Origin: Paenibacillus daejeonensis DSM 15491
GTDB lineage: Bacteria > Bacillota > Bacilli > Paenibacillales > Paenibacillaceae
Length of the DNA: 64,000 nt
Assembly (NCBI RefSeq): GCF_000378385.1
Contig: NZ_KB899659.1
Coordinates: 399,418-463,417, forward strand
Direction: 5' to 3'
Shown: positions 18,349 through 27,482 of the stretch, one piece after another
How the letters are laid out: each line of letters begins with the position of its first letter
How positions within the stretch are numbered: the first letter of the stretch is position 1
The notes under the pieces: generated by a model
Databases searched by the model: none
Told to the model about the DNA's origin: nothing
Seen by the model: the letters and a program-made list of their open reading frames with translations, nothing else
Made by a program: the position numbers and the translations under genes

Positions 18349-18438
18349 ACTCCGTTCCTCCCTTACCTTGCTAACCAGTTGTTTATACGAGCTATTTTCA
18401 AAAATGTTGCATTTTCTACTTGAAAAATTTTCAACTAG

Positions 18439-20127
18439 CTAGGATAGCCAGCGTCCCGTGAGCATCAGAAAAAGATAAAGAGCCATTCCAGCAGCCAGCA
18501 GACGATAATCGGCTGGTTGAATCTGAAGCCGGTAAAGCCTGCTCGATTGTACCCCTGATTCTCCAAATCCGCGAACCTCCAACGCTTCAGCCATCTCTTC
18601 AGAGAGGCGGAGCATGGAAATAAGAAAAGGAACCAGCATGCGCGGCAGCTGGCGGAGCGGAACACGTCCAGGCCGTGCTGGCTGCTTGCCGCGAGCTAGT
18701 GTAATGGCGGCAAACCTCGACCATTCTGCGGTTAGCAGGGGAATAAATCGAAAAATTAAGGATACCGTCAAAGCAAGTGTCCGCACAGGAAACTTCAGCT
18801 TCTGCAGCCAAGATAATCCCTGTTCAAGACCTCGTTGCATGCGAAAAGGCGTAACAAGCTGAGCGAGGGCCAGACCAAGCAGCATAATTAAAAAGATTTT
18901 GCCGAATTGCAACCCGCTCGTACTAGCCGCCTGGGCATCCCAGCCAGCAGGCTGCCATTCGATAGATGACACCATGACTGCGACAATCGCAAAGCCGGCA
19001 AAAAATCGAATCGCCCCTTGCCAGGCTGCGAGTGCTCCCCGGACTTGCCAGACAATGCCGGCGGTGAGAACTGTGCCCAGAAGCAGTCCGGACCAAGAGG
19101 ATTGCGAGATGAGCCCCAGGCTTATCAGCAAATAGGCCGCCCATAGTATTCGAGGATCTCTGTTGCTCCAGTAGCCCTTCTGCTGTGGCGGGCCAGTTAG
19201 CGGCAGTGCTGCTGAAGACGAGTCCATTGGCTCTGTTGCAGCAGTCTCGCCAGCCTTCGCAGACCGTGAATCTGCTTCCATCTTTCTGCGGACAATTAGG
19301 TCTGCCAACGTCTCCGGTGTAATCGCTTCGTCGGCACGAACACCCTGTATAGCAATGCCCCTCTGACGAAGCGCTGCCAATACCGCAGCCTGTTCCGTCA
19401 TTCGCAGGGTTAGATTCACTGTGGGTTGATTCTCAAGCCACGATCCCATTATTTCTTCCCGTGAGCGCATTATGACTGTACCGCCAGGCCTCATTTCAAT
19501 CACATAGTCCGCAATCGGCCATAAGGCCTCCCAGTCATGGGTAACTATCAGGGCGCCACCGCCCCCTGCGCGGTGGGCTCGCAACAGCTTGGCCAACTGC
19601 TCGATTCCCGCAGCATCCAGCCCAGCCGTAGGCTCATCCAGCAGCAGCCAGCGCGGTTGTAGCGCCATTGCGCATGCCAGAGCGAGACGCCGCTGCTGAC
19701 CTCCGCTCAGATGCCAGGGTTGGCGGGAGAGGCAATCCTCGTCCAGACCTGTCGCTGCCAATAGTCCAGGGAGGCGGTTGTTCATCTCTTCATGGTTGAG
19801 CCCAAGTGGAGCCAGCGAGTAGCGCAGTTCTTCTGCTACCGTTGCAGCAAACCACTGTGCATGGCTGTGCTGAAGCGCAACCCCGTTGCTGAGCAAGGCC
19901 TGACGCTGGAGTTTGCCCTCAAGCCACAAGGGGCTGCCATCAACCCTAAGCTCTCCACGGCTAGGAATTCTTAGTCCGGCGATGGTCTCGAGCAGGGTGG
20001 TCTTGCCTATCCCATTAGGTCCGGTCAGCAACGTGATGGCTCCCTCAGGCACATGCAACGAATCCATGTCCAGCACGAGCTTGTTCCCAGCCTTCACCTG
20101 CAACTGTTCGATATGCCACCCCTTCAT
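18439..20127 (-). CDS. ECF transporter fusion: EcfA ATPase joined to EcfT permease
   Basis: This 562-residue protein combines two subunits of an energy-coupling factor transporter that are usually separate. Residues of about 1-270 are an ABC ATPase with Walker A GPNGIGKTT (36-44), signature LSGGQQRR (140-147) and Walker B LLLDEPTAGLD (161-171). After a linker, residues of about 325-562 form an EcfT transmembrane protein with the coupling motifs ARG (478-480) and VRG (518-520). The continuous frame and conserved motifs on both sides argue against a sequencing artefact. It overlaps the ecfA stop by 4 bases. bioY, the likely substrate-binding subunit gene, is divergent next door. Confidence 0.9.
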   Translation of the reverse strand: MKGWHIEQLQVKAGNKLVLDMDSLHVPEGAITLLTGPNGIGKTTLLETIAGLRIPSRGELRVDGSPLWLEGKLQRQALLSNGVALQHSHAQWFAATVAEELRYSLAPLGLNHEEMNNRLPGLLAATGLDEDCLSRQPWHLSGGQQRRLALACAMALQPRWLLLDEPTAGLDAAGIEQLAKLLRAHRAGGGGALIVTHDWEALWPIADYVIEMRPGGTVIMRSREEIMGSWLENQPTVNLTLRMTEQAAVLAALRQRGIAIQGVRADEAITPETLADLIVRRKMEADSRSAKAGETAATEPMDSSSAALPLTGPPQQKGYWSNRDPRILWAAYLLISLGLISQSSWSGLLLGTVLTAGIVWQVRGALAAWQGAIRFFAGFAIVAVMVSSIEWQPAGWDAQAASTSGLQFGKIFLIMLLGLALAQLVTPFRMQRGLEQGLSWLQKLKFPVRTLALTVSLIFRFIPLLTAEWSRFAAITLARGKQPARPGRVPLRQLPRMLVPFLISMLRLSEEMAEALEVRGFGESGVQSSRLYRLQIQPADYRLLAAGMALYLFLMLTGRWLS

Positions 20128-20954
20128 CTGCTCACCGCCTCAGCCAATTGAGCCGCGTTGAGGGGAAGGGGAGTAAGCCGTAGTCCCCGCTCTTGCAATG
20201 CGAGCGCAGTTTGGACGGCATAAGGAGGATTCCAATCCATCCTCTCGCATGGGGACTGTGTCTCGCCTTCTGCGACAGTATAGAACCCCTCTGGTCTGCC
20301 ATCGAATATCAACCGCCCCCCCTGAAGCGCGAGAATTCGGTCCCCGGGTTCCCACTCCTGCTGGCGATGCGTAACCCAGACCACTGTCATACCGGCTCTG
20401 TTAAGCTCTCGGACAACGGCCAAGACTTCTGCACGTCCTTCAGGGTCCAGCATCGACGTCGGTTCATCAAGCACCAGCATTGGAGGTTTTGCCGCCAAAA
20501 CAGAGGCCATCGCTGTTAATTGCTTCTGCCCGCCGGACATCCGAGCAACGGGCTCATGCAGGAGAGAGGTTAAGCCTGTCTGCTTCAGAACCTCAGGCAG
20601 CATGGTATTCAATCCTTGCTGGTCAACCCCCCTTTGCTCGAGACCGAGCAGAACATCCTCCCATGGCGTTGCACCGAGGATGCCCGCTTCCGGATGTTGC
20701 AACACATAAGGAATAGGCCGCTCCCCCACAAACCCCTTAATCACAGAGCCCTCCACAATGCAATGTCTGCCTAGCTGACCTGTCAGCAGCTTGACCAAGG
20801 TGCTCTTGCCGCTGCCATTGGCACCGGCGATTTGGAGCCACTCTCCCTGACGAATGGTAAGGTTTATCTCAACCAATAGATGGCGCTTTTTTGCCCCTCC
20901 AGGATCTGAATACAAGACAGACACCTGGCGGAGCTCCAACTGTTGCGTGTTCAC
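20124..20954 (-). CDS. ecfA: ECF transporter ATP-binding protein EcfA
   Basis: This is the second ATPase of the ECF module, 276 residues. Walker A is GANGSGKST, the signature is MSGGQKQLT and Walker B is MLVLDEPTSMLD. I use the GTG at 20954, which gives a product starting VNTQQLELRQ, because GGAGG lies seven bases upstream. An earlier in-frame ATG at 21017 would run through the BirA-like box and has no ribosome site. It probably pairs with the ATPase half of the fusion protein as the usual A/A' heterodimer. Confidence 0.9.
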   Translation of the reverse strand: MNTQQLELRQVSVLYSDPGGAKKRHLLVEINLTIRQGEWLQIAGANGSGKSTLVKLLTGQLGRHCIVEGSVIKGFVGERPIPYVLQHPEAGILGATPWEDVLLGLEQRGVDQQGLNTMLPEVLKQTGLTSLLHEPVARMSGGQKQLTAMASVLAAKPPMLVLDEPTSMLDPEGRAEVLAVVRELNRAGMTVVWVTHRQQEWEPGDRILALQGGRLIFDGRPEGFYTVAEGETQSPCERMDWNPPYAVQTALALQERGLRLTPLPLNAAQLAEAVSR

Positions 20955-20972
20955 TTTTTTTCCTCCAGACTC

Positions 20973-21001
20973 TTCCCAAAAGGCTATTGCCGTGATATGA
21001 T
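20973..21001 (+). promoter_or_regulatory. Candidate bioY promoter
   Basis: TTCCCA at 20973-20978 and TATGAT at 20996-21001 are 17 bases apart. The predicted start near 21008 falls at the edge of the BirA-like operator. Confidence 0.45.
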
Positions 21002-21006
21002 CCCAA

Positions 21007-21040
21007 TTGTTAACCAAAAAATATACATCATGGTTAACAT
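21007..21040. promoter_or_regulatory. BirA-like biotin operator
   Basis: TTGTTAACC (21007-21015) and GGTTAACAT (21032-21040) form an inverted repeat matching at 8 of 9 positions with a 16-base spacer. This resembles the Firmicute biotin-repressor site. It lies between the divergent ecfA and bioY genes and covers the predicted start points of both. Confidence 0.8.
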
Positions 21041-21068
21041 TATAAAGGAGCGTTGAACCTTATGTCCA
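21039..21068 (-). promoter_or_regulatory. Candidate promoter of the ecfA-ecfA/T unit
   Basis: On the minus strand TGGACA (complement of 21063-21068) and TATAAT (complement of 21039-21044) are 18 bases apart. The element overlaps the bioY start codon and abuts the BirA-like box, which would block it when occupied. Confidence 0.6.
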
Positions 21069-21628
21069 GATCTGTTCGTCCACTTGTTTTTGTCGCCTTG
21101 TTCGGAGCCTTATTCATTCTAATGAGCACCATCACCATCCCGATTGGCGCCGTACCCATTACACTTCAAAATCTCGCCATTATGTTAGCTGGCGGTTTTC
21201 TCGGTGCCTTCTACGGTTTCAGCAGTATTGGCATCGTCATCGCGCTGACGGCTACCGGCATCCCACTGATTCATGGACAAGGCGGGCTGGCATTTATCCT
21301 CGGCCCCACCGGTGGTTTTCTATGGATGTTTCCCATCTGCGCGTTGCTCAGCGGTTTTTTCGCTTCACGTATTCTCAATACATCGGCTGATCGGCCCCGT
21401 TTTGTGACGCTCGCTATGCTATTTGGCGTCTTTATGCTATTTGGATCCTTGATTTCTTATATTACCGGCGTTCCTTGGCTTGCTCATTTGCTCGATATTT
21501 CAACGGAACGGGCCTTGGTGATCGGGATGTATCCTTTTCTCCCCTTTGATGCGATCAAGGCGTTGATTGCCGCTCTTGTTATGTATGCAGCGCAAAGTTA
21601 CCGGCCCATGCTTCGTCGCACCCCCTGA
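21062..21628 (+). CDS. bioY: Biotin transporter substrate-binding subunit BioY
   Basis: This membrane S-component binds biotin and docks on an ECF module. The 188 residues have about six hydrophobic helices, with family features LITIPIGAVPITLQN-like near the start (here TITIPIGAVPITLQN) and GPTGGFLWMFP in the middle. I choose the ATG at 21062. The TTG nine bases upstream sits only two bases from the AAAGGAG site, which is too close. It is the only plus-strand gene in the window and lies back to back with ecfA across a BirA-like operator. Confidence 0.93.
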   Translation: MSRSVRPLVFVALFGALFILMSTITIPIGAVPITLQNLAIMLAGGFLGAFYGFSSIGIVIALTATGIPLIHGQGGLAFILGPTGGFLWMFPICALLSGFFASRILNTSADRPRFVTLAMLFGVFMLFGSLISYITGVPWLAHLLDISTERALVIGMYPFLPFDAIKALIAALVMYAAQSYRPMLRRTP

Positions 21629-21661
21629 TTCCGTGCCTCTCCGGCACTTTTCAAGTTTAAA

Positions 21662-21701
21662 CGCAGCAAGGCGGCGCAGATTTTTGCGCCGCCTTGCTGC
21701 G
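21662..21701. terminator. Hairpin between convergent bioY and HPr genes
   Basis: A perfect 17-bp stem, CGCAGCAAGGCGGCGCA with its exact complement, surrounds a 6-base loop. It lies between the 3' ends of convergent genes, so a bidirectional terminator is likely. Flanking U-tracts are poor on both strands. Confidence 0.65.
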
Positions 21702-21738
21702 AATGAGTGCCCCATGCAGGGTCACGTGTCCGGTTTAT

Positions 21739-21999
21739 TTATTCATGAATTTCCGTCAATAGTTTGCCGAGTGTTTCCTGGGCTTCTTGCTCCTGCTCGC
21801 CTTCGGTTTCCAGCAGAACTTCTTCGTTCTGGGCGATACCCAGGGTAAGCATACTGAGCGAGCTCTTGCCATTTACGCGTTTGCCTTTGCTGGTGACGTA
21901 GATTTTGCAAGGAAACTCGGAAGCTTTTTTGACGAAATCCTTGATCGGTCTTACGTGAAAGCCTGTCGGATTAACAATAGTATAGGTTTGTGATGTCAT
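21739..21999 (-). CDS. ptsH: Phosphocarrier protein HPr
   Basis: HPr passes phosphate from Enzyme I to sugar-specific EIIA domains. The 86 residues carry the active His15 in TGFHVRP and the regulatory Ser46 in NGKSSLSML, the site used by HPr kinase in Firmicutes to control CcpA. It is the last gene of the mannitol operon, right after Enzyme I. Whether it is the only general HPr of the cell or a dedicated copy cannot be told from this window. The intact Ser46 supports a role in carbon catabolite control too. Confidence 0.93.
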   Translation of the reverse strand: MTSQTYTIVNPTGFHVRPIKDFVKKASEFPCKIYVTSKGKRVNGKSSLSMLTLGIAQNEEVLLETEGEQEQEAQETLGKLLTEIHE

Positions 22000-22035
22000 T
22001 GGTATGACGCCTCCTTACGATATGATCTATTCCTG

Positions 22036-23757
22036 TTAGACACTCTGCGTTCGAGATGCGACGAGCTCCAGCACTTCTTGTTCACTGCTTAGTCCAAGTG
22101 CAGTATGTGACCACTCTTGCCAACTGGTATAGCTCAGTTCAGCGAGTTGACCGCGTGCCGGCAGAATCGCTGCCGCGCTCATGCTGAATTCGTGCAGACC
22201 CAGTCCAAGCAGCAACGGAATGGCGCGTTCGTCGCCGGCCATTTCTCCGCACATGCCCACCCAGCATCCATGCTGGGCTCCTGCATCGATGACGGTTTTG
22301 ACCAGTTGCAGAACCGCAGGATGACAAGGCTGATACAGATAGCTAACCTGCTCGTTCATCCGGTCGGCAGCCATCAGATATTGAATGAGATCATTGGTGC
22401 CAATACTGAAAAAGTCGACATGTGGTGCGAATATGGCCGCCCCGATCGCCGCAGCAGGAATCTCTATCATCATCCCGACTTCGATGTTGTCGGCAATGTC
22501 GTGTCCCTCTTTCAGCAGCTGCTCCTTCTCCTCTTGCAGGATCTGCTTGGCCTCCAACAGCTCGCTTAGTACCGCAATCATCGGGAACATAATTTTGAGC
22601 TGTCCATGCCTGCTTGCTCTCAGAAGCGCTCGCAGCTGGGTACGGAACAGATCAGGTCTCGCCAGACATAATCGGAGCGCGCGCTGACCCAGGAAGGGGT
22701 TATCCTCTTTGGGAAGCTCCATATAGGGCAGCTCTTTGTCTCCGCCGATATCTAGTGTGCGGATGACAACCGCCTTGCCCTCCATTTTCTCCAGTACATA
22801 CTTGTATTGATTGTACTGCTCCTCCTCGCTCGGCAGTGAAGGCCGACCCATATAGAGAAACTCGGTACGGAACAATCCAATGGCCTCGGCTCCGTTATCC
22901 AATACATGCTGCATATCCTCGATGCTGCCGATGTTGGCCGCCAGTTCAACTCGGTGCTCATCCTTGGTGACCGTCGGTTCATCCTTCAGTCTTGCCAATT
23001 CACGTTGCTTCTGGAGATAACGCTGCTGCTCCTGCTCGTAGGTCGCCAACTCCTCGGCATCAGGCTCCACAACGATTCGTCCTTCCGCTGCATGAACCAC
23101 CAGTCTATCGCCCGTCGTCAGCGACATCACTCGATCACCTGCGCCGACGATGGCGGGAATCCCCAGTGATCGTGCCATGATGGCAGAGTGCGATGTGCGG
23201 CTGCCGACCTTCGTTACGAAGCCCCGGACAATCGCCAGATCGAGCTGCGCTGTATCGGATGGGGTCAAATCTTCCGCAACAATGATACAGGGCTCTTGAA
23301 TGCTGGACAGCGTGCTTCCTTTGCGTCCCCGCAGCGCATTCATAATTCGCCCTGCTACATCCTCCACATCGGCTGCACGTTCTCGCAATAATTCATTGTC
23401 CATCTCACGCAAGGTTGTGACAAAGGACTGCGCCGCTTCATGAAGGGCGTACTCTGCAATGACGCCTTCGTTCACGATTTGCTCTTCAATGACATCAATC
23501 AAGTCGGGATCCTCCAGCACCAGCTGATGCGCCTCGAAGATTTCTGCCTTTTCTTCGCCTAGTCGCTCAATTGTTGAGAGCCGGATCTTCTCGAGCTCCT
23601 CCCCGGCCTGTGCGACGGCTTGTCGAAACCGGGTGACCTCAGCTTGCGAATCGTCCGCATTCGTCTTGGTTGGTACATAAGCTTCGGCCGCAATGACAAA
23701 AGCAGGACCTATCGCAATTCCTGGCGATGCGGCTATCCCTTGAATGGTCGTCGTCAT
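22036..23757 (-). CDS. ptsI: Phosphoenolpyruvate--protein phosphotransferase (Enzyme I)
   Basis: Enzyme I autophosphorylates from phosphoenolpyruvate and phosphorylates HPr. The 573-residue protein has the swivelling domain with His190 in GSRTSHSAIMAR, the PEP-binding segment GLFRTEFLYM, and the catalytic block PCHPAVLQLVKTVIDA / GMCGEMAGD near the C-terminus. Length and motifs match the general enzyme. It sits between mtlD and ptsH inside the mannitol gene set, an arrangement different from the separate ptsHI operon of Bacillus subtilis. Confidence 0.95.
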   Translation of the reverse strand: MTTTIQGIAASPGIAIGPAFVIAAEAYVPTKTNADDSQAEVTRFRQAVAQAGEELEKIRLSTIERLGEEKAEIFEAHQLVLEDPDLIDVIEEQIVNEGVIAEYALHEAAQSFVTTLREMDNELLRERAADVEDVAGRIMNALRGRKGSTLSSIQEPCIIVAEDLTPSDTAQLDLAIVRGFVTKVGSRTSHSAIMARSLGIPAIVGAGDRVMSLTTGDRLVVHAAEGRIVVEPDAEELATYEQEQQRYLQKQRELARLKDEPTVTKDEHRVELAANIGSIEDMQHVLDNGAEAIGLFRTEFLYMGRPSLPSEEEQYNQYKYVLEKMEGKAVVIRTLDIGGDKELPYMELPKEDNPFLGQRALRLCLARPDLFRTQLRALLRASRHGQLKIMFPMIAVLSELLEAKQILQEEKEQLLKEGHDIADNIEVGMMIEIPAAAIGAAIFAPHVDFFSIGTNDLIQYLMAADRMNEQVSYLYQPCHPAVLQLVKTVIDAGAQHGCWVGMCGEMAGDERAIPLLLGLGLHEFSMSAAAILPARGQLAELSYTSWQEWSHTALGLSSEQEVLELVASRTQSV

Positions 23758-23769
23758 GATGTCCCCTCC

Positions 23770-24912
23770 TTAAGCTTGGTTAAAGCGGTTATAAGCCGCC
23801 AGCGCCGCTGCATGCAGTGGTGACTCCTCAGCAAGACCTGTAACATGCGTCAGGGCTTTGGCTGCACCTTGTTCCCGAATCATCTCCTGCAGAGCTTCCG
23901 CATCTTCATCACCATCAGCCTTGAAGACCATGGCCGCTCCCATGGCAGTCGTCAAATGCCCAGTTGGAAGTTCCAGCTCATCCGCCTGCCGGGCCGGCCT
24001 GACAAGACGATCCTCGGGAGACAGCTTGCGCAAGGGCGAGCGTCCGACGCGTGCCACATCATCGCTCAAATGCGGATTGCGGAAACGACCGATGATGGTA
24101 TGGATATAGTCCTGGTGGGCGGAACGGTCAAACCCATGCTTTTTGCATAACAACTCGCCTGTCTCTGCCAACGTCCCTTCTACTTCTGCCAGCACCTCAG
24201 GAAGCTCCAACGCTTCCTGAATTGTCTTCGCTCCGAGGCGATAACCATGGTAGGCCGCCGTGCAATGCCCCGTATTGACAGTGAACAGCTTGCGTTCAAT
24301 ATAGGGCGTAAGCTCATCAACATAATGGACACCCGGTATTTCGCTTACACCGAGTGGACTGCGCTCAACAACCCATTCATAAAATGGCTCCACGCGCACG
24401 AACAGCGGGTCGGCATGCGACTGAATCGGCACGATCCGATCGACCGCAGCATTGGGAAACGCGATTTGATCATCGGCCTTTGTCTGTTCTTCTTCGCTCA
24501 GCAGAGGATAGACATGCGACTTCAACTGCTCGCTGGCGCCAATTGCATTCTCGCAGGCAATCACTTGCAGTTTCTCAGTACCCGCTGCCATACGCCTGGA
24601 GATACCCCGGGCAATGCCGGGCGCAATATGCCGCAGAATCGCTGGACCAACGGCTGTTGTCACAAGGTCAGCTTCGGAGACTGCGGCTGACACGGCCTCA
24701 AGATCCGCTCCATCGATTGCCGATACGCCGCCAACCACGACTGTCTCTCCTTCATCGCTGGCCAGTGCCACTTTATAACTGCCACGTGCCTGCAGATGTT
24801 CGACCAGCTCACGGTTGACATCTACAAAACAAACCTCATAATTTGCCGCTCCCAAGATGAGTCCGATGAAGCCGCGGCCGATATTGCCAGCTCCGAAATG
24901 GACGGCTTTCAT
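23770..24912 (-). CDS. mtlD: Mannitol-1-phosphate 5-dehydrogenase
   Basis: This NAD-dependent enzyme converts mannitol 1-phosphate to fructose 6-phosphate, the step after PTS uptake. The 380 residues begin with a Rossmann loop, GAGNIGRGFIG at residues 7-17. Later family motifs are ACENAIGASE, FPNAAVDRIVP and the catalytic-region NTGHCTAAYHGY. The start ATG overlaps the mtlF stop by 4 bases (ATGA). Length matches the polyol-specific long-chain dehydrogenase family. Confidence 0.95.
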   Translation of the reverse strand: MKAVHFGAGNIGRGFIGLILGAANYEVCFVDVNRELVEHLQARGSYKVALASDEGETVVVGGVSAIDGADLEAVSAAVSEADLVTTAVGPAILRHIAPGIARGISRRMAAGTEKLQVIACENAIGASEQLKSHVYPLLSEEEQTKADDQIAFPNAAVDRIVPIQSHADPLFVRVEPFYEWVVERSPLGVSEIPGVHYVDELTPYIERKLFTVNTGHCTAAYHGYRLGAKTIQEALELPEVLAEVEGTLAETGELLCKKHGFDRSAHQDYIHTIIGRFRNPHLSDDVARVGRSPLRKLSPEDRLVRPARQADELELPTGHLTTAMGAAMVFKADGDEDAEALQEMIREQGAAKALTHVTGLAEESPLHAAALAAYNRFNQA

Positions 24913-25349
24913 TCCTCTGCTCCTTCATTAAACAGACGCGCCAGCTCCGCCTCTGACGATGCATGAATAATCTTCTCCAGATTCTCCTCGTCCGAGCAAA
25001 CCATTGCCACATTGGTTAGCAGCTCCAAATGGTCGTCACCGAGCGCTGCAATGCCTACGACGACAAAAGCCAGCTCGCCATCACCAAAGTCGACGCCTTC
25101 TGGAAGCTGTACAACCGACAGGCCGGTCGATTTGATCAGAGACTTGGACTCATTGGTGCCATGAGGAATGGCTAGACCGGATCCCATATAAGTGGAAAGG
25201 GTTTGTTCACGCTCAATCATTTTCTCCACATATTGCGGGTCCGCATGACCAGCTTGCACCAGCAGTTCTCCGGCAATACGGATCGCTTCGAACTTGTCAG
25301 CGGCCTTTGCATTCAACTTCACCATTGATTCAGCAATTGTCAGACTCAT
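24909..25349 (-). CDS. mtlF: Mannitol-specific PTS EIIA component
   Basis: This 146-residue phosphocarrier takes phosphate from HPr to the EIIB domain of MtlA. The active His63 lies in GLAIPHGTNE, the standard EIIA(Mtl/Fru) motif. The N-terminal helices and the C-terminal LARLF segment fit the family. It lies between mtlR and mtlD, with a GGGAGAGATG ribosome site. As in many Firmicutes, EIIA is a separate protein and not fused to the transporter. Confidence 0.94.
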   Translation of the reverse strand: MSLTIAESMVKLNAKAADKFEAIRIAGELLVQAGHADPQYVEKMIEREQTLSTYMGSGLAIPHGTNESKSLIKSTGLSVVQLPEGVDFGDGELAFVVVGIAALGDDHLELLTNVAMVCSDEENLEKIIHASSEAELARLFNEGAEE

Positions 25350-25394
25350 TTTGCATCTCTCCCATTCTAGTTGGTTTATAGTTGTCAGTCTTAT

Positions 25395-27437
25395 TCAAAC
25401 TCTGTGTAATTGGTCTAGCCAGGCACCCGCCAGCCATTGACGAAGCTTCAATTCGCAGCCTTCCTCTAGCAAGTGTATCAACTCGGGCTCCAGCAGCATG
25501 GCGCTAATCTCGCTAAGCAGACTGAGTTGCACAGACGCCAGCTCATGAGGTGCCAGCATTACGAGCAATCCAGTTACCGGAACAGATGGTTCTCCAACCT
25601 GTACAGGGTTCTCCAGCTGGAGCAGCAGCAATAACGGTTCCGGAACATGGCGGCTTCGAGTATGCAGCATAGCCAAGGAAGAATCGGGCAGCACCAGACT
25701 GCCATAGCTTTCCCTTTGCATCAGTTTGCCAGACACCTGCAGGCCATCGCTTACCAAACCTTGCTGCTCCAGCAGCAAGAGCAATCGCTCCGTCACTTCG
25801 CTTAACCCTTCACCAGCGGATTGGGGAAGTCTGTATACCTTCATATGTTCAAGCAATTTCAGCATAGCATCCGCCGAGTGGTGCAGCTCCTGCAATCGGT
25901 GTAATGGCGGGACTCCCTGAGCCAAGACGGGTAACCTATCCTCTTGGTGATCGCTAGAGAGTGCCGGTATACGCTTGAGGAATTGCCGAAGCTTGGCCTG
26001 ATCCTCTTCCGGCAAGAGTGGACTGAGCTTAATATAACGGGATTCTGGCAGCGGCAGGTCTACAGTCGACACAATTAGATCGTACGCCCCCTCCGGCAGT
26101 CTTGACGCTTCATACCAAGAAACATGCCCGGCTATCTGCAGCCTCGGAAATGACTTGGCCAGTCTGGCGCCAAGCAGCCGCGAGGAGCCAATGCCACTGG
26201 TACAGACGACTAACGCTCTTAGATCGCTTCCGCCGCCGTCCTCTGCCCGCTCCAGTGACGCACCAAAGTGCATCACCAGATATCCGATTTCCTCATCAGG
26301 AATCGAAAGGCCAGGATACACTTCTCTTGATGCGTGTGCTGCAGCTGCGAACAACTGGGGATAATCTTTGCGAATCTGATTCAGTAGCGGATTCCGGATT
26401 GTCTCCCCCTGCTTCAGACGATTCAAGGCAGGTTGCAAATGCTGCTTCAAGCCCTCGACAAGCACTCGATCCTGAATCAACGAAACTCCGAGCTCCGCCT
26501 CCATGCGTGAAACGAGTCGATGCACACTATGATGGAGTTCAGGCTGATCAAACAGCAAGGGCTCCTCGGATTGTCGCAGCCGATATCCTAACAGCTCCCG
26601 GGTGTACCTTCGCTCAGGCGGGGTAAACTCAAGACCTGTCCCTGACAACCACAGCTCCAGCTCCGCCTCACTTGCCAACTGGGGGTTATGCTGCTCAGCC
26701 AGTTCTTGCTCTCCTATGACATGACCGCTCCGAAGCCTGGCAGTGGAGACAGATAGCTGCACCAACAATTTGGTATAAGCTGCCTCAGACATATCAGATG
26801 GATATTGCTGCTCCAAATTCCATAAGGCCTGCTCCAGCTCCTGGAACCGATCAATCCCGGCCAGCTCTATCAAAGGCTGGAAGGCCGGCGGCAAGGTATC
26901 TGCCACTCGGCCGCCGAATAGATCCTGCTCATCCAAAACATCAAGGACAAGCTCAACAACCATGTCCCGCTTCCGCCGTTCTGATCCTTGAATCTGTACG
27001 CCATACCCTCGCTTACGCAATAGCTGGAGATCATACTTGGCCAACGTCTGTTCAAGCTCATCCAGGTCCGCTGTGACCGTCGGAATTGTTACTTGCAGCT
27101 CGGAGGCTAGTGCATATTGCTTGATCGGCTCTGCCTCGTTCAGAAGTAAACAGGCGAGCAACATTTCACGCTCTTCAGAAGAATACTCGGCTTCATGCTG
27201 TAGCAGCGCTTCGAGACTGACAAGCTGTTCAGGAGTGGCCTCCAGCCGCAGACCATAGCCGGACTGTCGGATTAGAGACAAGTTGATTTGAGCAAGAACA
27301 TCCTCCAACCTGGGCATCTCCCGGTGTACAGTCCGGACACTTATCCCCAGCTCCTGGGCCAAATCATTGGCTGTTGTGCCTTCTTTGTGGTGGATCAGTC
27401 TTTTCAGCATCTGACTCTGTCTCGACGATAGCTTCAT
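25395..27437 (-). CDS. mtlR: Mannitol operon activator MtlR, PRD-containing PTS-regulated regulator
   Basis: This 680-residue regulator has N-terminal helix-turn-helix domains (about 5-65 and 90-150), two PRD domains (about 190-295 and 300-400), an EIIB-like domain with Cys412 in VVCTSGIGSS and a C-terminal EIIA-like domain with a histidine in AMLHTRS. PTS phosphorylation at these residues would tune its activity. PRD2 has His333 and His390. In PRD1 the usual first histidine position looks like Gln227 (LLVQLSV), which may alter HPr control. It is encoded inside its own target operon between mtlA and mtlF. Confidence 0.9.
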   Translation of the reverse strand: MKLSSRQSQMLKRLIHHKEGTTANDLAQELGISVRTVHREMPRLEDVLAQINLSLIRQSGYGLRLEATPEQLVSLEALLQHEAEYSSEEREMLLACLLLNEAEPIKQYALASELQVTIPTVTADLDELEQTLAKYDLQLLRKRGYGVQIQGSERRKRDMVVELVLDVLDEQDLFGGRVADTLPPAFQPLIELAGIDRFQELEQALWNLEQQYPSDMSEAAYTKLLVQLSVSTARLRSGHVIGEQELAEQHNPQLASEAELELWLSGTGLEFTPPERRYTRELLGYRLRQSEEPLLFDQPELHHSVHRLVSRMEAELGVSLIQDRVLVEGLKQHLQPALNRLKQGETIRNPLLNQIRKDYPQLFAAAAHASREVYPGLSIPDEEIGYLVMHFGASLERAEDGGGSDLRALVVCTSGIGSSRLLGARLAKSFPRLQIAGHVSWYEASRLPEGAYDLIVSTVDLPLPESRYIKLSPLLPEEDQAKLRQFLKRIPALSSDHQEDRLPVLAQGVPPLHRLQELHHSADAMLKLLEHMKVYRLPQSAGEGLSEVTERLLLLLEQQGLVSDGLQVSGKLMQRESYGSLVLPDSSLAMLHTRSRHVPEPLLLLLQLENPVQVGEPSVPVTGLLVMLAPHELASVQLSLLSEISAMLLEPELIHLLEEGCELKLRQWLAGAWLDQLHRV

Positions 27438-27482
27438 AGGCCACCCCCTTTATTCAGACTAGGTTTCAGCCTGAAGTCCCGA

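Noticed and set aside
18421-18440. AT-rich palindrome before the end of the ECF fusion gene as a terminator
   Set aside because: The stem has almost no GC pairs and no clear U-tract in the right position.
20955-21017. Longer N-terminus of EcfA from an ATG at 21017
   Set aside because: It would cross the BirA-like operator and predicted start sites. The GTG at 20954 has an ideal GGAGG site.
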